A stretch of 64,000 bases of DNA from the NCBI RefSeq assembly GCF_025639885.1, contig NZ_CP106738.1, forward strand, positions 1,922,001-1,986,000, given 5' to 3'. Of this stretch, positions 55,056 to 64,000 are shown piece by piece. Each line of letters starts with the position of its first letter. Position 1 is the stretch's first letter. This DNA is from Roseovarius pelagicus (lineage in GTDB: Bacteria; Pseudomonadota; Alphaproteobacteria; Rhodobacterales; Rhodobacteraceae). The notes beneath the pieces were generated by a model that worked only from the letters and a program-made list of their open reading frames with translations, was not told the origin of the DNA and did not search any database. Position numbers and translations under genes: made by a program.

Positions 55056-56432
55056 TCAGCGGTAGGTCACTTTTCGCACGGTCTCGATCACCTCATCCAC
55101 TGACGTCAGCGCCAGTTTCTCGAGGTTGGCGGCATAGGGCATCGGCACATCCTTGCCCGTACAGCTAAGCACCGGGGCGTCGAGGTGGTCGAAGGCGCGT
55201 TCCATGATCACCGCCGACAGATGGTTGCCGATGGCGCCCACGGGCCAGCCTTCTTCGACCGTGACGCAGCGGTTGGTTTTCATCACCGATGCCAGCACCG
55301 TGTCATAGTCGATGGGGCGCAGGGTGCGCAGGTCGATCACTTCGGCATCTATCCCCTCCTCGGCCAGCTTATCCGCTGCCTCCAGCGCATAGGTCATACC
55401 GATGCCAAAGCTGACGATGGTCACGTCGCCCCCCTCGCGCCAGATGCGCGCCTTGCCAAAGGGAATGGTGAAATCCTCCAGAACCGGCACGTCGAAACTG
55501 CGCCCGTAGAGGATTTCGTTTTCCAAAAACACGACCGGGTTGGGGTCACGGATCGCGGATTTCAGCAGGCCCTTGGCGTCAGCGGCGGAATAGGGTTGCA
55601 CCACTTTCAGCCCCGGTATCTGTGCATACCATGCGGCGTAATCCTGCGAATGCTGCGCGCCGACACGCGCCGCAGCGCCGTTCGGACCACGGAACACGAT
55701 GGGGCAGCCCATCTGACCACCCGACATATATAGCGTCTTGGCCGCCGAATTGATGATCTGGTCAATCGCCTGCATGGCAAAGTTCCACGTCATGAACTCC
55801 ACTATAGGCCGCAGACCGCCAAAGGCCGCGCCGACGCCGATCCCGGCAAAGCCATGTTCGGTGATCGGTGTGTCGATGACGCGCTTGGCACCGAATTCAT
55901 CCAGCAGCCCTTGGGTGATTTTGTAGGCACCCTGATACTCGGCGACTTCCTCACCCATGACAAAGACATCGCCATCGCGGCGCATCTCTTCGGCCATGGC
56001 CGAATTGAGTGCCTCGCGCACGGTCTGTTTCTTCATCTCGGTGCCTTCGGGCCAATCCGGACTGGCGTTGGATTGCGGCGCAGCCGCACTGGACGCGGCG
56101 CGCGGTTGTGCGGGGGCAGTTTGTGGTTCAGCGGTTGGCGCAGGCTTTGCAACGTCGTCAGACGTGTCGCCAATATCGTCGGCGCTTTCGCCCTCTTCCA
56201 GCAGCACGGCGATTGCAGTGTTCACTTTGACCGCCTCGGTGCCCTCGGCAATCAGGATCTTGCCGATGGTGCCCTCGTCCACGGCCTCGAATTCCATCGT
56301 TGCCTTGTCAGTTTCGATCTCGGCAAGGATATCGCCGGAACTGACGGTATCACCTTCTTTGACCAGCCATTTGGCCAATGTTCCCTCTTCCATCGTCGGG
56401 CTGAGGGCGGGCATCAGGATTTCTGTTGGCAT
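55056..56432 (-). CDS. pdhB: Pyruvate dehydrogenase E1 beta with N-terminal lipoyl domain
   Basis: This 458-residue subunit forms the thiamine-diphosphate active site with E1 alpha. Residues 1 to about 75 are a lipoyl domain (Lys43 in [11 protein letters not shown]) fused to the usual beta core: [62 protein letters not shown] and [14 protein letters not shown]. The lipoyl fusion is typical of alphaproteobacteria. Its lipoyl domain is nearly identical to the one in pdhC. Confidence 0.96.
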   Translation of the reverse strand: MPTEILMPALSPTMEEGTLAKWLVKEGDTVSSGDILAEIETDKATMEFEAVDEGTIGKILIAEGTEAVKVNTAIAVLLEEGESADDIGDTSDDVAKPAPTAEPQTAPAQPRAASSAAAPQSNASPDWPEGTEMKKQTVREALNSAMAEEMRRDGDVFVMGEEVAEYQGAYKITQGLLDEFGAKRVIDTPITEHGFAGIGVGAAFGGLRPIVEFMTWNFAMQAIDQIINSAAKTLYMSGGQMGCPIVFRGPNGAAARVGAQHSQDYAAWYAQIPGLKVVQPYSAADAKGLLKSAIRDPNPVVFLENEILYGRSFDVPVLEDFTIPFGKARIWREGGDVTIVSFGIGMTYALEAADKLAEEGIDAEVIDLRTLRPIDYDTVLASVMKTNRCVTVEEGWPVGAIGNHLSAVIMERAFDHLDAPVLSCTGKDVPMPYAANLEKLALTSVDEVIETVRKVTYR

Positions 56433-56831
56433 CTACTCGCTCTCCCCTGCAGACGTGATAAAGCCGAACACATTGCCTTGGCCATCCTCGCAATAGGCGA
56501 CTCGGCCAATGCCTGGGTAATCGGTGGGCGGCAACGCCTCGGACCCGCCATTGGCGAGTGCCGTTGCATAAACCGCATCCACGTCACCCACATCAAAGGT
56601 CAGCGTACAGCCGCGAATCGCACTGCCTGCGTCATGGCTCTTGTCCATGCGCCGCAACAATCCGCCGGTCAGGCCGTGCTCTGCTCCGATACCGTCGCCT
56701 TCGACCAGATGATAGGCGGCCTCGTCACCGCCGCCCTCGCTCATCGGGGTGAACCGCCAGCCCAGTACCTTGCTGTAGAACTGCTTGGCGCGGTCCATAT
56801 CATTTACGTGAATCTCGAAATGTGCGCTCAT
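56433..56831 (-). CDS. VOC-superfamily protein (glyoxalase-like)
   Basis: The 132-residue protein has one VOC fold: HFEIHVNDMDRAKQFYSKVLGWRFTPM, then MDKSHDAGSAIRGCTLTFDVGDVDAVYATALANGG and a C-terminal GRVAYCEDGQGNVFGFI. It could be a metal-bound dioxygenase-like or glyoxalase protein; the substrate is unknown. It sits inside the pdh operon, overlapping the pdhA stop by four bases and directly abutting pdhB. Confidence 0.88.
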   Translation of the reverse strand: MSAHFEIHVNDMDRAKQFYSKVLGWRFTPMSEGGGDEAAYHLVEGDGIGAEHGLTGGLLRRMDKSHDAGSAIRGCTLTFDVGDVDAVYATALANGGSEALPPTDYPGIGRVAYCEDGQGNVFGFITSAGESE

Positions 56832-57844
56832 TCCACCAACTCCTGCGGTGCGACGTCGGTGTAGATATCAGTCCACAACTCTGCGGCCGCCGGTTCGGGG
56901 CTGTCCTTGGCGAAATCGGCCGATGCGTTGACGATCTGCTTGATCACTTTGTCGATCGCTTTCAAATCGTCCTCTGTCGCGTGCTTGCCGGTCAGCAGCA
57001 GGTCGCGCACATGCTCGATCGCGTCTTTTTCCTCGCGCATTTTCTGGACTTCTTCACGGGTCCGGTACTTGGCCGGGTCCGACATGGAATGCCCGCGATA
57101 GCGGTATGTCTTGATCTCAAGGATATATGGCCCCTTGCCTGCGCGGCAGTGGCCAACGGCCTTTTGACCCGCGTCCCTTACAGCCAGCACGTCCATGCCA
57201 TCGACCATTTCGCCGGGAATGCCGAACGCCTCGCCACGGGTGTAGATGTCCTGTGTGGAGGTCGAGCGTTTCTGCGAAGTACCCATCGCATACTGGTTGT
57301 TCTCGATCACAAAGATCACCGGCAGCGACCACAACGCGGCCATGTTGAACGTCTCGTAAACCTGTCCCTGATTGGCGGCACCATCGCCAAAATAGGTAAA
57401 TGTCACATGGTCGTTGCCCCGGTATTTGTCAGAGAATGCCAGCCCCGCGCCCAGCGGTACGTTGGCCCCGACGATGCCGTGCCCGCCATAGAAATGTTTC
57501 TCGGTCGAGAACATGTGCATCGAACCACCCTTGCCCCGGCTGTAACCGCCTTCGCGCCCGGTCAATTCGGCCATAACGCCGTTCGGGTCCATTCCACAGG
57601 CCAGCATGTGTCCGTGATCTCGGTAGGTGGTGATGCGTTTGTCGCCCTCTTTGGCGGTGGCCTCGAGTCCGACGACGACGGCCTCCTGCCCGATATAGAG
57701 ATGGCAGAACCCGCCGATCAGACCCATGCCATATAGCTGACCGGCCTTTTCCTCGAATCGACGGATCAGCAGCATGTCGCGATAGTAGGCCTTGAGTTCA
57801 TCCGCCGAGGCGTTTGATTTTGCGCTCGATTTCTTGGCAGCCAT
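56828..57844 (-). CDS. pdhA: Pyruvate dehydrogenase E1 alpha
   Basis: E1 alpha binds thiamine diphosphate and decarboxylates pyruvate. The 338-residue protein shows LLIRRFEEKAGQLYGMGLIGGF, ITTYRDHGHML, GGSMHMFS, the ThDP motif GDGAANQGQVYETFNMAALW ending in IENNQ, and RYRGHSMSDP, the phosphorylatable-loop region. ATG 57844 is the usual start; an upstream ATG at 57871 would add nine residues. It heads the pdh operon. Confidence 0.96.
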   Translation of the reverse strand: MAAKKSSAKSNASADELKAYYRDMLLIRRFEEKAGQLYGMGLIGGFCHLYIGQEAVVVGLEATAKEGDKRITTYRDHGHMLACGMDPNGVMAELTGREGGYSRGKGGSMHMFSTEKHFYGGHGIVGANVPLGAGLAFSDKYRGNDHVTFTYFGDGAANQGQVYETFNMAALWSLPVIFVIENNQYAMGTSQKRSTSTQDIYTRGEAFGIPGEMVDGMDVLAVRDAGQKAVGHCRAGKGPYILEIKTYRYRGHSMSDPAKYRTREEVQKMREEKDAIEHVRDLLLTGKHATEDDLKAIDKVIKQIVNASADFAKDSPEPAAAELWTDIYTDVAPQELVE

Positions 57845-57882
57845 GGGCGTTCGGCTCCTTCTTGCTGGCATCTCGGAACAGG

Positions 57883-57900
57883 TAGTTTAGCATTAAACTA
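57883..57900 (-). promoter_or_regulatory. 18-bp palindrome in the pdhA leader
   Basis: TAGTTTAGCATTAAACTA is a perfect seven-base inverted repeat around a four-base centre. On the minus strand a TATGAT -10-like box (57907-57902) lies immediately upstream, so a repressor bound to the palindrome would block transcription of pdhA. No -35 is obvious. The size and symmetry suggest a dimeric regulator. Confidence 0.5.
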
Positions 57901-57990
57901 TATCATACAGCGTCCAGGTGTGTCTGGCGAGACCGAATTTGAAACAGGCGCCGACGCGCCGTCGATTTTACGTTTCAGAGTGGTGCACCA

Positions 57991-58016
57991 AAAAAAGACC
58001 CCGGTAAAAACCGGGG
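57991..58016 (-). terminator. Rho-independent terminator after the response regulator gene
   Basis: CCCCGGT (57999-58005) and ACCGGGG (58010-58016) form a seven-base stem with an AAAA loop. On the minus strand the stem is followed by seven T after a short linker (the plus strand has AAAAAA at 57991-57996). This fits the 3' side of the minus-strand response regulator gene ending at 58129. The rest of 57901-58128 shows nothing else. Confidence 0.85.
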
Positions 58017-58128
58017 CCAGTCCAACAGGGAGGGGCATATCTTGGGGACCGCATATGCGGGCGGTTTCTTCGTAGCGGCAAACGATGCGCTGCTGACCAA
58101 ACGACGGTCCGGGGCAAATGGTTCCCGA

Positions 58129-58815
58129 TCACGCCAACAAGCGATAGCCACCGCTTTCGGTCACGAGCAAGCGCGCGTTCGACGGGTCTGGCTCGATCTT
58201 TTGCCGCAGACGATAAATATGCGTCTCAAGCGTGTGCGTGGTCACGCCAGCGTTATACCCCCAGACCTCGTGCAGCAGCACATCGCGCGCCACCACGCCC
58301 TCGGTCGAGCGGTAGAGAAACTTGAGAATATTGGTTTCTTTCTCGGTCAAGCGAACCTTGCGGTCATCCTCGGCAATCAGCATCTTCATCGCCGGTTTGA
58401 ACGTATATGGCCCCAGCTGAAACACGGCATCCTCGGATTGCTCATGCTGGCGCAGCTGGGCGCGAATACGCGCCAGAAGCACGGGAAACTTGAACGGTTT
58501 GGTCACGTAATCATTCGCGCCTGCGTCGAGCCCCAGAATAGTATCGGCGTCGCCGTCATGGCCCGTCAGCATCAGGATGGGCGATTTCACCCCTTGTTTG
58601 CGCATCAGACGGCACAATTCGCGCCCGTCGGTGTCAGGCAGTCCGACGTCGAGAATCACCAGATCGTAGATCGTGTCCTTGGCATGGGCCATTGCCTCGG
58701 CACCATTACCCGCCTCAAAGACATCGAAATCTTCGGTCATGATCAACTGCTCGCTCAGCGCCTCGCGCAGATCTTCGTCATCGTCGACCAGCAGAATTTT
58801 TTTGAGCTGTGCCAT
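58129..58815 (-). CDS. OmpR/PhoB-type response regulator
   Basis: The 228-residue protein has a receiver domain (ILLVDDDEDLREAL, phospho-acceptor Asp56 in LVILDVGLPD, Lys in YVTKPFKF) and a C-terminal winged helix (KVRLTEKETNILKFLYR, ETHIYRLRQKIEPDP). It is a transcription regulator; no histidine kinase gene is adjacent, so its partner is unknown. ATG 58815 has AAGGA upstream; longer frames lie in non-family sequence. A terminator follows at 57991-58016. Confidence 0.92.
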   Translation of the reverse strand: MAQLKKILLVDDDEDLREALSEQLIMTEDFDVFEAGNGAEAMAHAKDTIYDLVILDVGLPDTDGRELCRLMRKQGVKSPILMLTGHDGDADTILGLDAGANDYVTKPFKFPVLLARIRAQLRQHEQSEDAVFQLGPYTFKPAMKMLIAEDDRKVRLTEKETNILKFLYRSTEGVVARDVLLHEVWGYNAGVTTHTLETHIYRLRQKIEPDPSNARLLVTESGGYRLLA

Positions 58816-58974
58816 GCGTTTTCCTTGTGTCGTTTCAATACACTTGCGCGGCCCGGCGCGGCGCGGCAAGGGTTGCAACACCCAGATCACGCCCAAGTGT
58901 TGCACAGCGACGAATTGTTTCATTCCGTTTCAAAAAGTCTTAGATGAGGGCATTCAACGACCACGGGATAGCCG

Positions 58975-60066
58975 ATGACCCTTTCGCCCGACCTGACTGA
59001 CCTGCTGGCCCGCGCGCGTGCCGATCTGCGAATGGGCGTGCCTGTGGTGCTGTCGGATGGGGCTGCTGGCACTGTCATGTTGGCTGCTGAGACGGTCCGT
59101 GCCGACCGTCTTGCCGGATTGCGCACGCTGGATGGAACGCCCGTACTGGCCGTGACCGCGCGCCGGGCAGAGACACTAAAGGCGCGCGCCTATGACGGCA
59201 CGCTGGCCCGTATCGAGGTGCCGGAGGGCGCCGATGTTGCCTGGGTCCACGCTGTGGCCGACCCTAAGGATGATCTACGCACCCCGATGAAAGGCCCGTT
59301 TGTCACCGCACGCGGCGGCGCGGCCACGATGCATGCGCTGGCGCTGGCGTTGGTGAAATCCGCGCGCCTGCTACCTGCCGCTTTGCTGGCCGATGTGGCG
59401 GACCCTGTCGCATTTGCCCAGCAGTCCGGCCTGACGTGCCTGCCCGCCGGGCCAAGCCGGGACATGATCGAGGCCAGCAGCCCCCTGCACAGGGTGGTGC
59501 AGGCGCGTCTGCCGTTAGCGGTGTCAGAAGCCGGGCGGTTGCATGTCTTTCGCCCCGAGGACGGCGGTGAAGAACATTACGCGGTCGAAATAGGTCAGCC
59601 CGACCGATCCGCCCCGGTGCTGGCGCGGCTGCATTCGGCCTGCTTTACCGGCGATCTGATGGGCAGCCTCAAGTGCGACTGTGGTCCGCAACTGCGCGCG
59701 GCGCTGGCACAGATGGGGGCGGAAGGCGCGGGTGTCCTCCTTTATCTCAATCAAGAGGGTCGCGGTATCGGCCTCGCGAACAAGATGCGCGCCTATTCAT
59801 TGCAGGATCAGGGCTTCGACACGGTCGAGGCCAATCATCGCCTCGGGTTCGAGGATGACGAGCGCGATTTTCGCATCGGGGCGGGCATTCTGGCGCAAAT
59901 GGGGTTTCGTCAGGTGCGGCTGATGACAAACAACCCGGCCAAGATCGAGATGATGCAGAGCTGTGGCATTAACGTGACCGAGCGCGTCCCGCTCAAGGTC
60001 GGCGAGACCGTGCAGAACCGCGCCTACCTTGCCACCAAGGCGGCAAAATCAGGGCATCTGTTTTAG
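58975..60066 (+). CDS. ribA: GTP cyclohydrolase II with N-terminal extension
   Basis: GTP cyclohydrolase II opens riboflavin synthesis. The C-terminal domain (from about residue 205) has the zinc site HSACFTGDLMGSLKCDCGPQL, then YLNQEGRGIGLANKMRAY, the EANHRLGFEDDERDF segment and MTNNPAKIEMM. The first 200 residues resemble an extended RibB-like region but lack an obvious RibB active site, so a RibBA activity is not claimed. It converges on the glutamine-amidotransferase gene. Confidence 0.93.
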   Translation: MTLSPDLTDLLARARADLRMGVPVVLSDGAAGTVMLAAETVRADRLAGLRTLDGTPVLAVTARRAETLKARAYDGTLARIEVPEGADVAWVHAVADPKDDLRTPMKGPFVTARGGAATMHALALALVKSARLLPAALLADVADPVAFAQQSGLTCLPAGPSRDMIEASSPLHRVVQARLPLAVSEAGRLHVFRPEDGGEEHYAVEIGQPDRSAPVLARLHSACFTGDLMGSLKCDCGPQLRAALAQMGAEGAGVLLYLNQEGRGIGLANKMRAYSLQDQGFDTVEANHRLGFEDDERDFRIGAGILAQMGFRQVRLMTNNPAKIEMMQSCGINVTERVPLKVGETVQNRAYLATKAAKSGHLF

Positions 60067-60803
60067 CGCGCATACCGCGAGACGAAATTGCGCAGCACCT
60101 TTTCCGGCGCGTGGACATCCGCCGACCGCGCCATCGCGGTCAGTGCTTCGGCCTCTTCGGGAGGGAAGTAGCCGCGATGTTTGTAAACTCCGATGCGCGT
60201 CACGAAACCCTCTGAATCCGCCTCCGGGTGGAACTGTGTTGCGTAGACGTTCGTGCCATAGCGCACCATCTGATAGGGGCACGGGTCCGAGCGCACGAGT
60301 TGCACACAGCCCTCGGGCAACGCCTGCAATGCCTCCTTGTGACCGACGAAAGCATCAAAGCTATCGGGCAGGCCCGACAACAGGGGGTCGGCGCGGCCCT
60401 CTGCCGTCATTTCGCACCGGCTGGTGCCGACGGGTTCCCCATAGGCCGATTTGCTGACGTCACCGCCCAGATGCTTGCCCAGTATCCCGATACCGTAGCA
60501 ACAACCGAGATACGGGAAATCGCGGGCCGTGATCTGCGGCATGATTGACATGACTTCGGCCTCTATCCGCGCCTCTGCCTCGGACTTTTCCTCGGGCGTG
60601 TCGCTGACGCATCCGGGGCCACCACCGACGATCACGCCGCTGAGGTCGTCCAGATCAAGCGTCGCAGGCAGCGTCTGCTGATCCAGCCGTACCCGCAGTG
60701 TCTGATCTATGTCCAACCCACCCTTGCGCAGAATGGCTGCAAATTCATCGTCTGACGCCTCTGTTTCGGGCCGCAATTGCAGGATCAAGAATGGTTTCGA
60801 CAT
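60063..60803 (-). CDS. Class I glutamine amidotransferase
   Basis: The 246-residue protein has the class I triad: nucleophile Cys102 in LGCCYGIGILG, GPG loop in VGGGPGCVSD, and His-x-Glu in TQFHPEAD. It belongs to the GuaA-like GATase1 group that hydrolyses glutamine; the partner synthetase is not encoded here. ATG 60803 fits the family start. The stop overlaps the ribA stop by four bases. Confidence 0.9.
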   Translation of the reverse strand: MSKPFLILQLRPETEASDDEFAAILRKGGLDIDQTLRVRLDQQTLPATLDLDDLSGVIVGGGPGCVSDTPEEKSEAEARIEAEVMSIMPQITARDFPYLGCCYGIGILGKHLGGDVSKSAYGEPVGTSRCEMTAEGRADPLLSGLPDSFDAFVGHKEALQALPEGCVQLVRSDPCPYQMVRYGTNVYATQFHPEADSEGFVTRIGVYKHRGYFPPEEAEALTAMARSADVHAPEKVLRNFVSRYAR

Positions 60804-61011
60804 GGCCCTAGCCTTTGATAGCAAACCCCGACTGGGTGCCCCACGACGCGGATGGCGTCAAGCGTCACAGTCCGCTTTGGCCGTGCTCTGGCAACTTGGA
60901 TACTCTTCCGGCGCTCATCGCCGCATTGCTTGACCCTGCCTGCATATCGCATAAGGCTACCACCAGCCCCGGATTTCCCGGCATTGCCTCGAAACGCCAA
61001 GGAAACAACAT

Positions 61012-61254
61012 ATGACCCAACGCCTGCACCTCGTCTTTGGTGGCGAACTGATCGACCCGGCCCGCAACGTTTTCAAGGATGTCGACGACCTGCATATCGT
61101 CGGAATCTTTCCGGATTATGCCTCTGCCTATGACGCGTGGAAAAACGAGGCGCAACGCACCGTGGACAACGCCCACATGCGGTATTTCATTGCCCATCTG
61201 CACAAGCTTCGGGACGAGGAAACCGCCGCGTCACCAACGGATGAGCTGGGCTAG
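61012..61254 (+). CDS. DUF4170 domain protein
   Basis: The 80-residue protein (HLVFGGELIDPARNVFKDVDDLHIVGIFPDYASAYDAWKNEAQRTVD, then HMRYFIAHLHKL) matches DUF4170, a small alphaproteobacterial family of unknown role. It precedes the WaaA-like and lpxK genes closely, so it is probably part of the lipid A/Kdo transcript. Confidence 0.87.
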   Translation: MTQRLHLVFGGELIDPARNVFKDVDDLHIVGIFPDYASAYDAWKNEAQRTVDNAHMRYFIAHLHKLRDEETAASPTDELG

Positions 61255-61265
61255 AGGCATCGCGC

Positions 61266-62486
61266 GTGGCCAGATCACGCCCCCTAGCGGATTATGTGCC
61301 CTGGCCACGCCGTGCCGGGCAGCCCCCGGCCGATGGCCATGTCAAACGGCCCGAAGGTGCGCTGATCTGGGGGCATGCTCTCACGCTGGATCATGCCAAG
61401 GCATTGGTACAGTTGACCGAACGGCTGGCGGCACAGCGCCCCGGCGCGCTGCACCTGATGCTGACCATGGCACCCGAGGTGCCTATGCTAGCCGACCTGC
61501 CCGCGCGTGTTTTGCCATCACCTCTGCCAGATGACGTTTCGGCCGCAGCAGAGGTGTTTCTGGATCATTGGCAGCCTGATCTGTGCCTCTGGACGGGCGG
61601 CGGGCTGCGGCCAACACTGATCGCCTGCGCGGATCGCCGGGAAATCCCGCTTTATCTGATCGACGCCGAGGCGACACACCTGCCGCGATCGGGATGGCGC
61701 TGGCTGCCCGATCTGCCGCGCGGCGCGCTTACCCGGTTTTCGATGATCCTTGCCCGGTCGAAATCGGATGCGCGCCATCTTCAGCGCATGGGCATTCGTG
61801 AAAGCGGGATCAGCGTATCCGGCGTTTTTCGCGAGGGCGCAATGGCGCTGCCGCATGATGAAACACTGCGCGGGGAAATGGCGGAATGTCTGCGTGGCAG
61901 ACCCGTCTGGCTGGCGGCTATGGTTCAACCCGGCGAGTTGGATGACATCCTGCGCGCGCACCGCACTGCCAGCAAGCTGGCACACCGCCTGTTTCTGGTG
62001 CTGGTGCCGGACGATCTTTCGCAGACCGGGCACTTTATTGAGACCTTACGCGAGGGCGGGTGGCGTCATGTGGTATGGTCCGAGGGCGGCATGCCCGAGG
62101 AAACGACACAGGTTCTGCTGGCAGACACCCGTGGCGAAATGGGGTTATGGTATCGACTGGCCACGATCACCCTGATGGGAAGTTCGCTGAAGGCAGGCCA
62201 GCAGGGGCGCGATCCGAACGAGCCCGCTGCACATGGCTCTGCGATCATGCATGGCCCCAATGTCGGTCGATACCTATCCGACTACAGCCGCTACGCGGAG
62301 GCGGGCGCTGCATGCGTCGTGCGCGACGCCGACACGTTATCGGCGGTGTTGGCACGGTTGATTGCACCGGATCAATCGGCGGCTATGGCCCATGCTGCAT
62401 GGGACGTCGCGTCGGCTAGCGCGCAGGTGACCGATCAGATTCTGGATCTGATCCATGATACGCTCGACGTGCTGGAGGCCGGATGA
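61266..62486 (+). CDS. WaaA-like Kdo transferase (possibly inactive)
   Basis: The 406-residue protein has the glycosyltransferase-B layout of WaaA (KdtA): a [26 protein letters not shown] block, [20 protein letters not shown] and a C-terminal [18 protein letters not shown]. In active enzymes the N-terminal motif reads 'HAxSxGE' with a catalytic Glu. Here it reads [11 protein letters not shown], which places a His where the Glu should be, and the membrane-anchoring N-terminal segment is missing. It is probably a paralogue with lost or altered activity. Confidence 0.85.
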   Translation: MARSRPLADYVPWPRRAGQPPADGHVKRPEGALIWGHALTLDHAKALVQLTERLAAQRPGALHLMLTMAPEVPMLADLPARVLPSPLPDDVSAAAEVFLDHWQPDLCLWTGGGLRPTLIACADRREIPLYLIDAEATHLPRSGWRWLPDLPRGALTRFSMILARSKSDARHLQRMGIRESGISVSGVFREGAMALPHDETLRGEMAECLRGRPVWLAAMVQPGELDDILRAHRTASKLAHRLFLVLVPDDLSQTGHFIETLREGGWRHVVWSEGGMPEETTQVLLADTRGEMGLWYRLATITLMGSSLKAGQQGRDPNEPAAHGSAIMHGPNVGRYLSDYSRYAEAGAACVVRDADTLSAVLARLIAPDQSAAMAHAAWDVASASAQVTDQILDLIHDTLDVLEAG

Positions 62487-63502
62487 TGCGCGCGCCGGGC
62501 TTCTGGTTGAACCCGCCGGACCGGCCCGGACTGGCGGCGCGGCTCCTGTCCCCTCTTGGCGCCCTGTATGCGCGCGGCACGGCACGGCGGTTGGCACAGG
62601 GTCGCGGTGACACGGTTGGCGTCCCAGTGATCTGCGTCGGCAACATCAACGCGGGCGGTACTGGCAAGACACCAACGGTAATCGCGATTGCTGCGAGGCT
62701 GGTCGCGGCAGGACGCGCGGTGCATGTGGTCAGCCGTGGACATGGTGGCGCGCTATCCGGCCCGGTTCAGGTCGATCCGCGCGCACACACTGCCGCCGAT
62801 GTCGGGGATGAACCGCTGTTGATTGCGGCCTTTGCACCGGTTTGGGTGGCTCGGGACCGCGCGGCGGGTGCGCGTGCCGCCGTGGCTGCGGGCGCAGAGG
62901 TGATCGTGTTGGATGACGGCTTCCAGAACCCGTCTCTGGTACAGGATATGGCCATTGTCGTGGTGGATGCCGCTGCCGGGTTCGGCAACGGGCGCTGCCT
63001 GCCTGCCGGGCCGCTGCGCGAACCTGTCAAGGTCGGTCTGACGCGCGCTGATCTACTGCTGTCCATCGGTGGTGCGACACAACAGGCGGCATTTTCGAAC
63101 GCATGGTCAGATCAGGTTGCAGTACCTCATCTGCGCGGTGCCCTCGTGCCGCTGCAAACCGGGATGGACTGGGCCGGGGCGCGCGTCTTTGGGTTTGCCG
63201 GGATCGGCCACCCGGAAAAGTTCTTTGCCGCCTTGAAGGCGCTTGGCGCTGATCTGGCGGGCACCGAGGCGCTGGAGGATCACCAACCGCTGACGCCTGC
63301 GCTGATGTCCCGACTGGCGTCGGACGCTGCCGCGCTTGGTGCGCAACTGGTCACGACCGAGAAGGATGCCGTGCGATTGCCGGATGCGTTCCGCGCGCAG
63401 GTTTTGACACTGCCAGTTCGTCTGGAAATCGAAGATTGGTCCGCTCTGAATGCTGCGCTGGAGCGGCTCGGAGCGATAAACCGCGAACCGCCCCGAGCCT
63501 AG
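62483..63502 (+). CDS. lpxK: Tetraacyldisaccharide 4'-kinase
   Basis: LpxK phosphorylates the lipid A disaccharide at the 4' position. The 339-residue protein has the Walker A motif [11 protein letters not shown] at residues 53-63, [18 protein letters not shown] and [13 protein letters not shown] features. The start overlaps the WaaA-like gene (ATGA). The typical N-terminal membrane anchor ([22 protein letters not shown]) is present. Confidence 0.95.
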   Translation: MMRAPGFWLNPPDRPGLAARLLSPLGALYARGTARRLAQGRGDTVGVPVICVGNINAGGTGKTPTVIAIAARLVAAGRAVHVVSRGHGGALSGPVQVDPRAHTAADVGDEPLLIAAFAPVWVARDRAAGARAAVAAGAEVIVLDDGFQNPSLVQDMAIVVVDAAAGFGNGRCLPAGPLREPVKVGLTRADLLLSIGGATQQAAFSNAWSDQVAVPHLRGALVPLQTGMDWAGARVFGFAGIGHPEKFFAALKALGADLAGTEALEDHQPLTPALMSRLASDAAALGAQLVTTEKDAVRLPDAFRAQVLTLPVRLEIEDWSALNAALERLGAINREPPRA

Positions 63503-63519
63503 CCCGAGGCGGGAAGCTA

Positions 63520-64000
63520 TCAAGCGTCACCGTCGCCCAGTTTGGGTGATGGTCGTTCCAGCACCAGATCGGCGTCTGAAAACTGGATCGGCGTACGGAC
63601 ACCGGGCACACCGCCCGGCGCGATCTGAAGGCCGCGCGCAACCACTTGCGGATCGGCGAATACCTCGTCGAGCGCATTGATCGGTCCGGCGGGCACGCCT
63701 GCCCCTTCGCAGGCGGCCAAGAGATCGGCCTTGGTAAATTCGGCCGTGCGCGCAGTCAGCAATTCGGTCAACCGGTCACGATGCGCCACTCGGTCGGCAT
63801 TGGTGGCATATTCCGGCGCGTGCGCCAGTTCCGGCACGCCCAATACGTCGCACAGGCGCTGGTACTGCCCGTCATTGCCCACTGCGATGATGATGTATCC
63901 ATCCGCACAATCGAACACCTGATAGGGTGTCAGATTGGGGTGAAAATTACCGATGCGCCCCGGCGCCTGCCCGGTCGACAAGTAGTTCATCGCCTGATTG
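63520..64000 (-). CDS. CaiB/BaiF family CoA-transferase, C-terminal fragment
   Basis: The frame is open to the window's right edge, so the 5' part is missing; about 160 residues are seen. Upstream of MNYLSTG the frame reads NQA, matching the 'NQAMNYL' motif of type III CoA-transferases, followed by IGNFHPNLTPYQVFDCADGYIIIAVGNDGQYQRLC and the C-terminal FSDADLVLERPSPKLGDGD. Such enzymes move CoA between organic acids. The catalytic Asp lies further upstream, outside the window. Confidence 0.92.
   Translation of the reverse strand, partial: NQAMNYLSTGQAPGRIGNFHPNLTPYQVFDCADGYIIIAVGNDGQYQRLCDVLGVPELAHAPEYATNADRVAHRDRLTELLTARTAEFTKADLLAACEGAGVPAGPINALDEVFADPQVVARGLQIAPGGVPGVRTPIQFSDADLVLERPSPKLGDGDA

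Noticed and set aside
1..64000. CRISPR arrays, rRNA or tRNA genes, transposase genes
   Set aside because: I scanned for regularly spaced direct repeats, tRNA-like TTCGA arms with CCA ends, and IS-type ORFs, and saw none. A dedicated tool could still find a tRNA that I missed.

Overview
The window reads as one contiguous stretch of a GC-rich alphaproteobacterial chromosome, most likely a marine Rhodobacteraceae (Roseobacter-group) bacterium. Three things suggest this: a complete Rhodobacter capsulatus-type gene transfer agent (GTA) structural cluster in canonical order; a pyruvate dehydrogenase E1-beta that carries its own lipoyl domain; and a DMSP-lyase-type cupin. Housekeeping genes are dense, and many neighbours overlap as ATGA or TGATG, which implies translational coupling.

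Left part (1-28.5 kb). A ChaN-like fragment, coaBC, dut, a membrane-anchored MoeB/ThiF protein and an M3 peptidase are followed by lysA and a TIGR02302 membrane protein. Then come convergent YqgE and a DsbD-domain protein, an RND efflux pair, and a minus-strand run of moaB, LysE-type exporter, metallophosphoesterase and a family-4 uracil-DNA glycosylase whose frame is broken by one extra base. Next is a pyrimidine block: pyrB, three small membrane/PH-like proteins, a dihydroorotase homologue that has lost its metal ligands, and plsY. CysQ-type phosphatase, PmbA, a GFA protein, a DUF2125 protein, an SDR and a small crotonase follow.

29.1-30.4 kb is a visibly AT-richer islet bounded by a perfect 22-bp inverted repeat and a 9-bp direct repeat. 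It holds a frameshifted DUF6471 gene and an unknown two-helix membrane protein, and no transposase. 30.4-36.4 kb returns to housekeeping genes: Trm112-like, LON-domain protein, thioredoxin-TPR protein, a Tat-exported FAD oxidase with membrane-protein neighbours, and exonuclease III.

36.5-51.5 kb is the GTA cluster (g1 to g15) with a recognisable promoter. All the structural genes are intact: packaging (g1, g2), portal, protease and capsid (g3-g5), connectors (g6-g8), tail tube and tape measure (g9-g11), and baseplate, peptidase and megatron (g12-g15). Unusually, a DMSP-lyase-family cupin gene lies on the opposite strand between g2 and g3, and its stop codon overlaps that of g2.

Right part (51.6-64 kb). 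A DksA-like protein and cysE are divergent. A lipoprotein gene follows, preceded by a 15-bp-arm hairpin. The pdhA-VOC-pdhB-pdhC operon sits under a palindrome-bearing leader. Then come an OmpR-type response regulator with a terminator, ribA, a class I glutamine amidotransferase, DUF4170, a WaaA-like glycosyltransferase that lacks the usual catalytic Glu, lpxK, and a CaiB/BaiF CoA-transferase cut by the window end. I found no rRNA, tRNA, CRISPR array or recognisable transposase.
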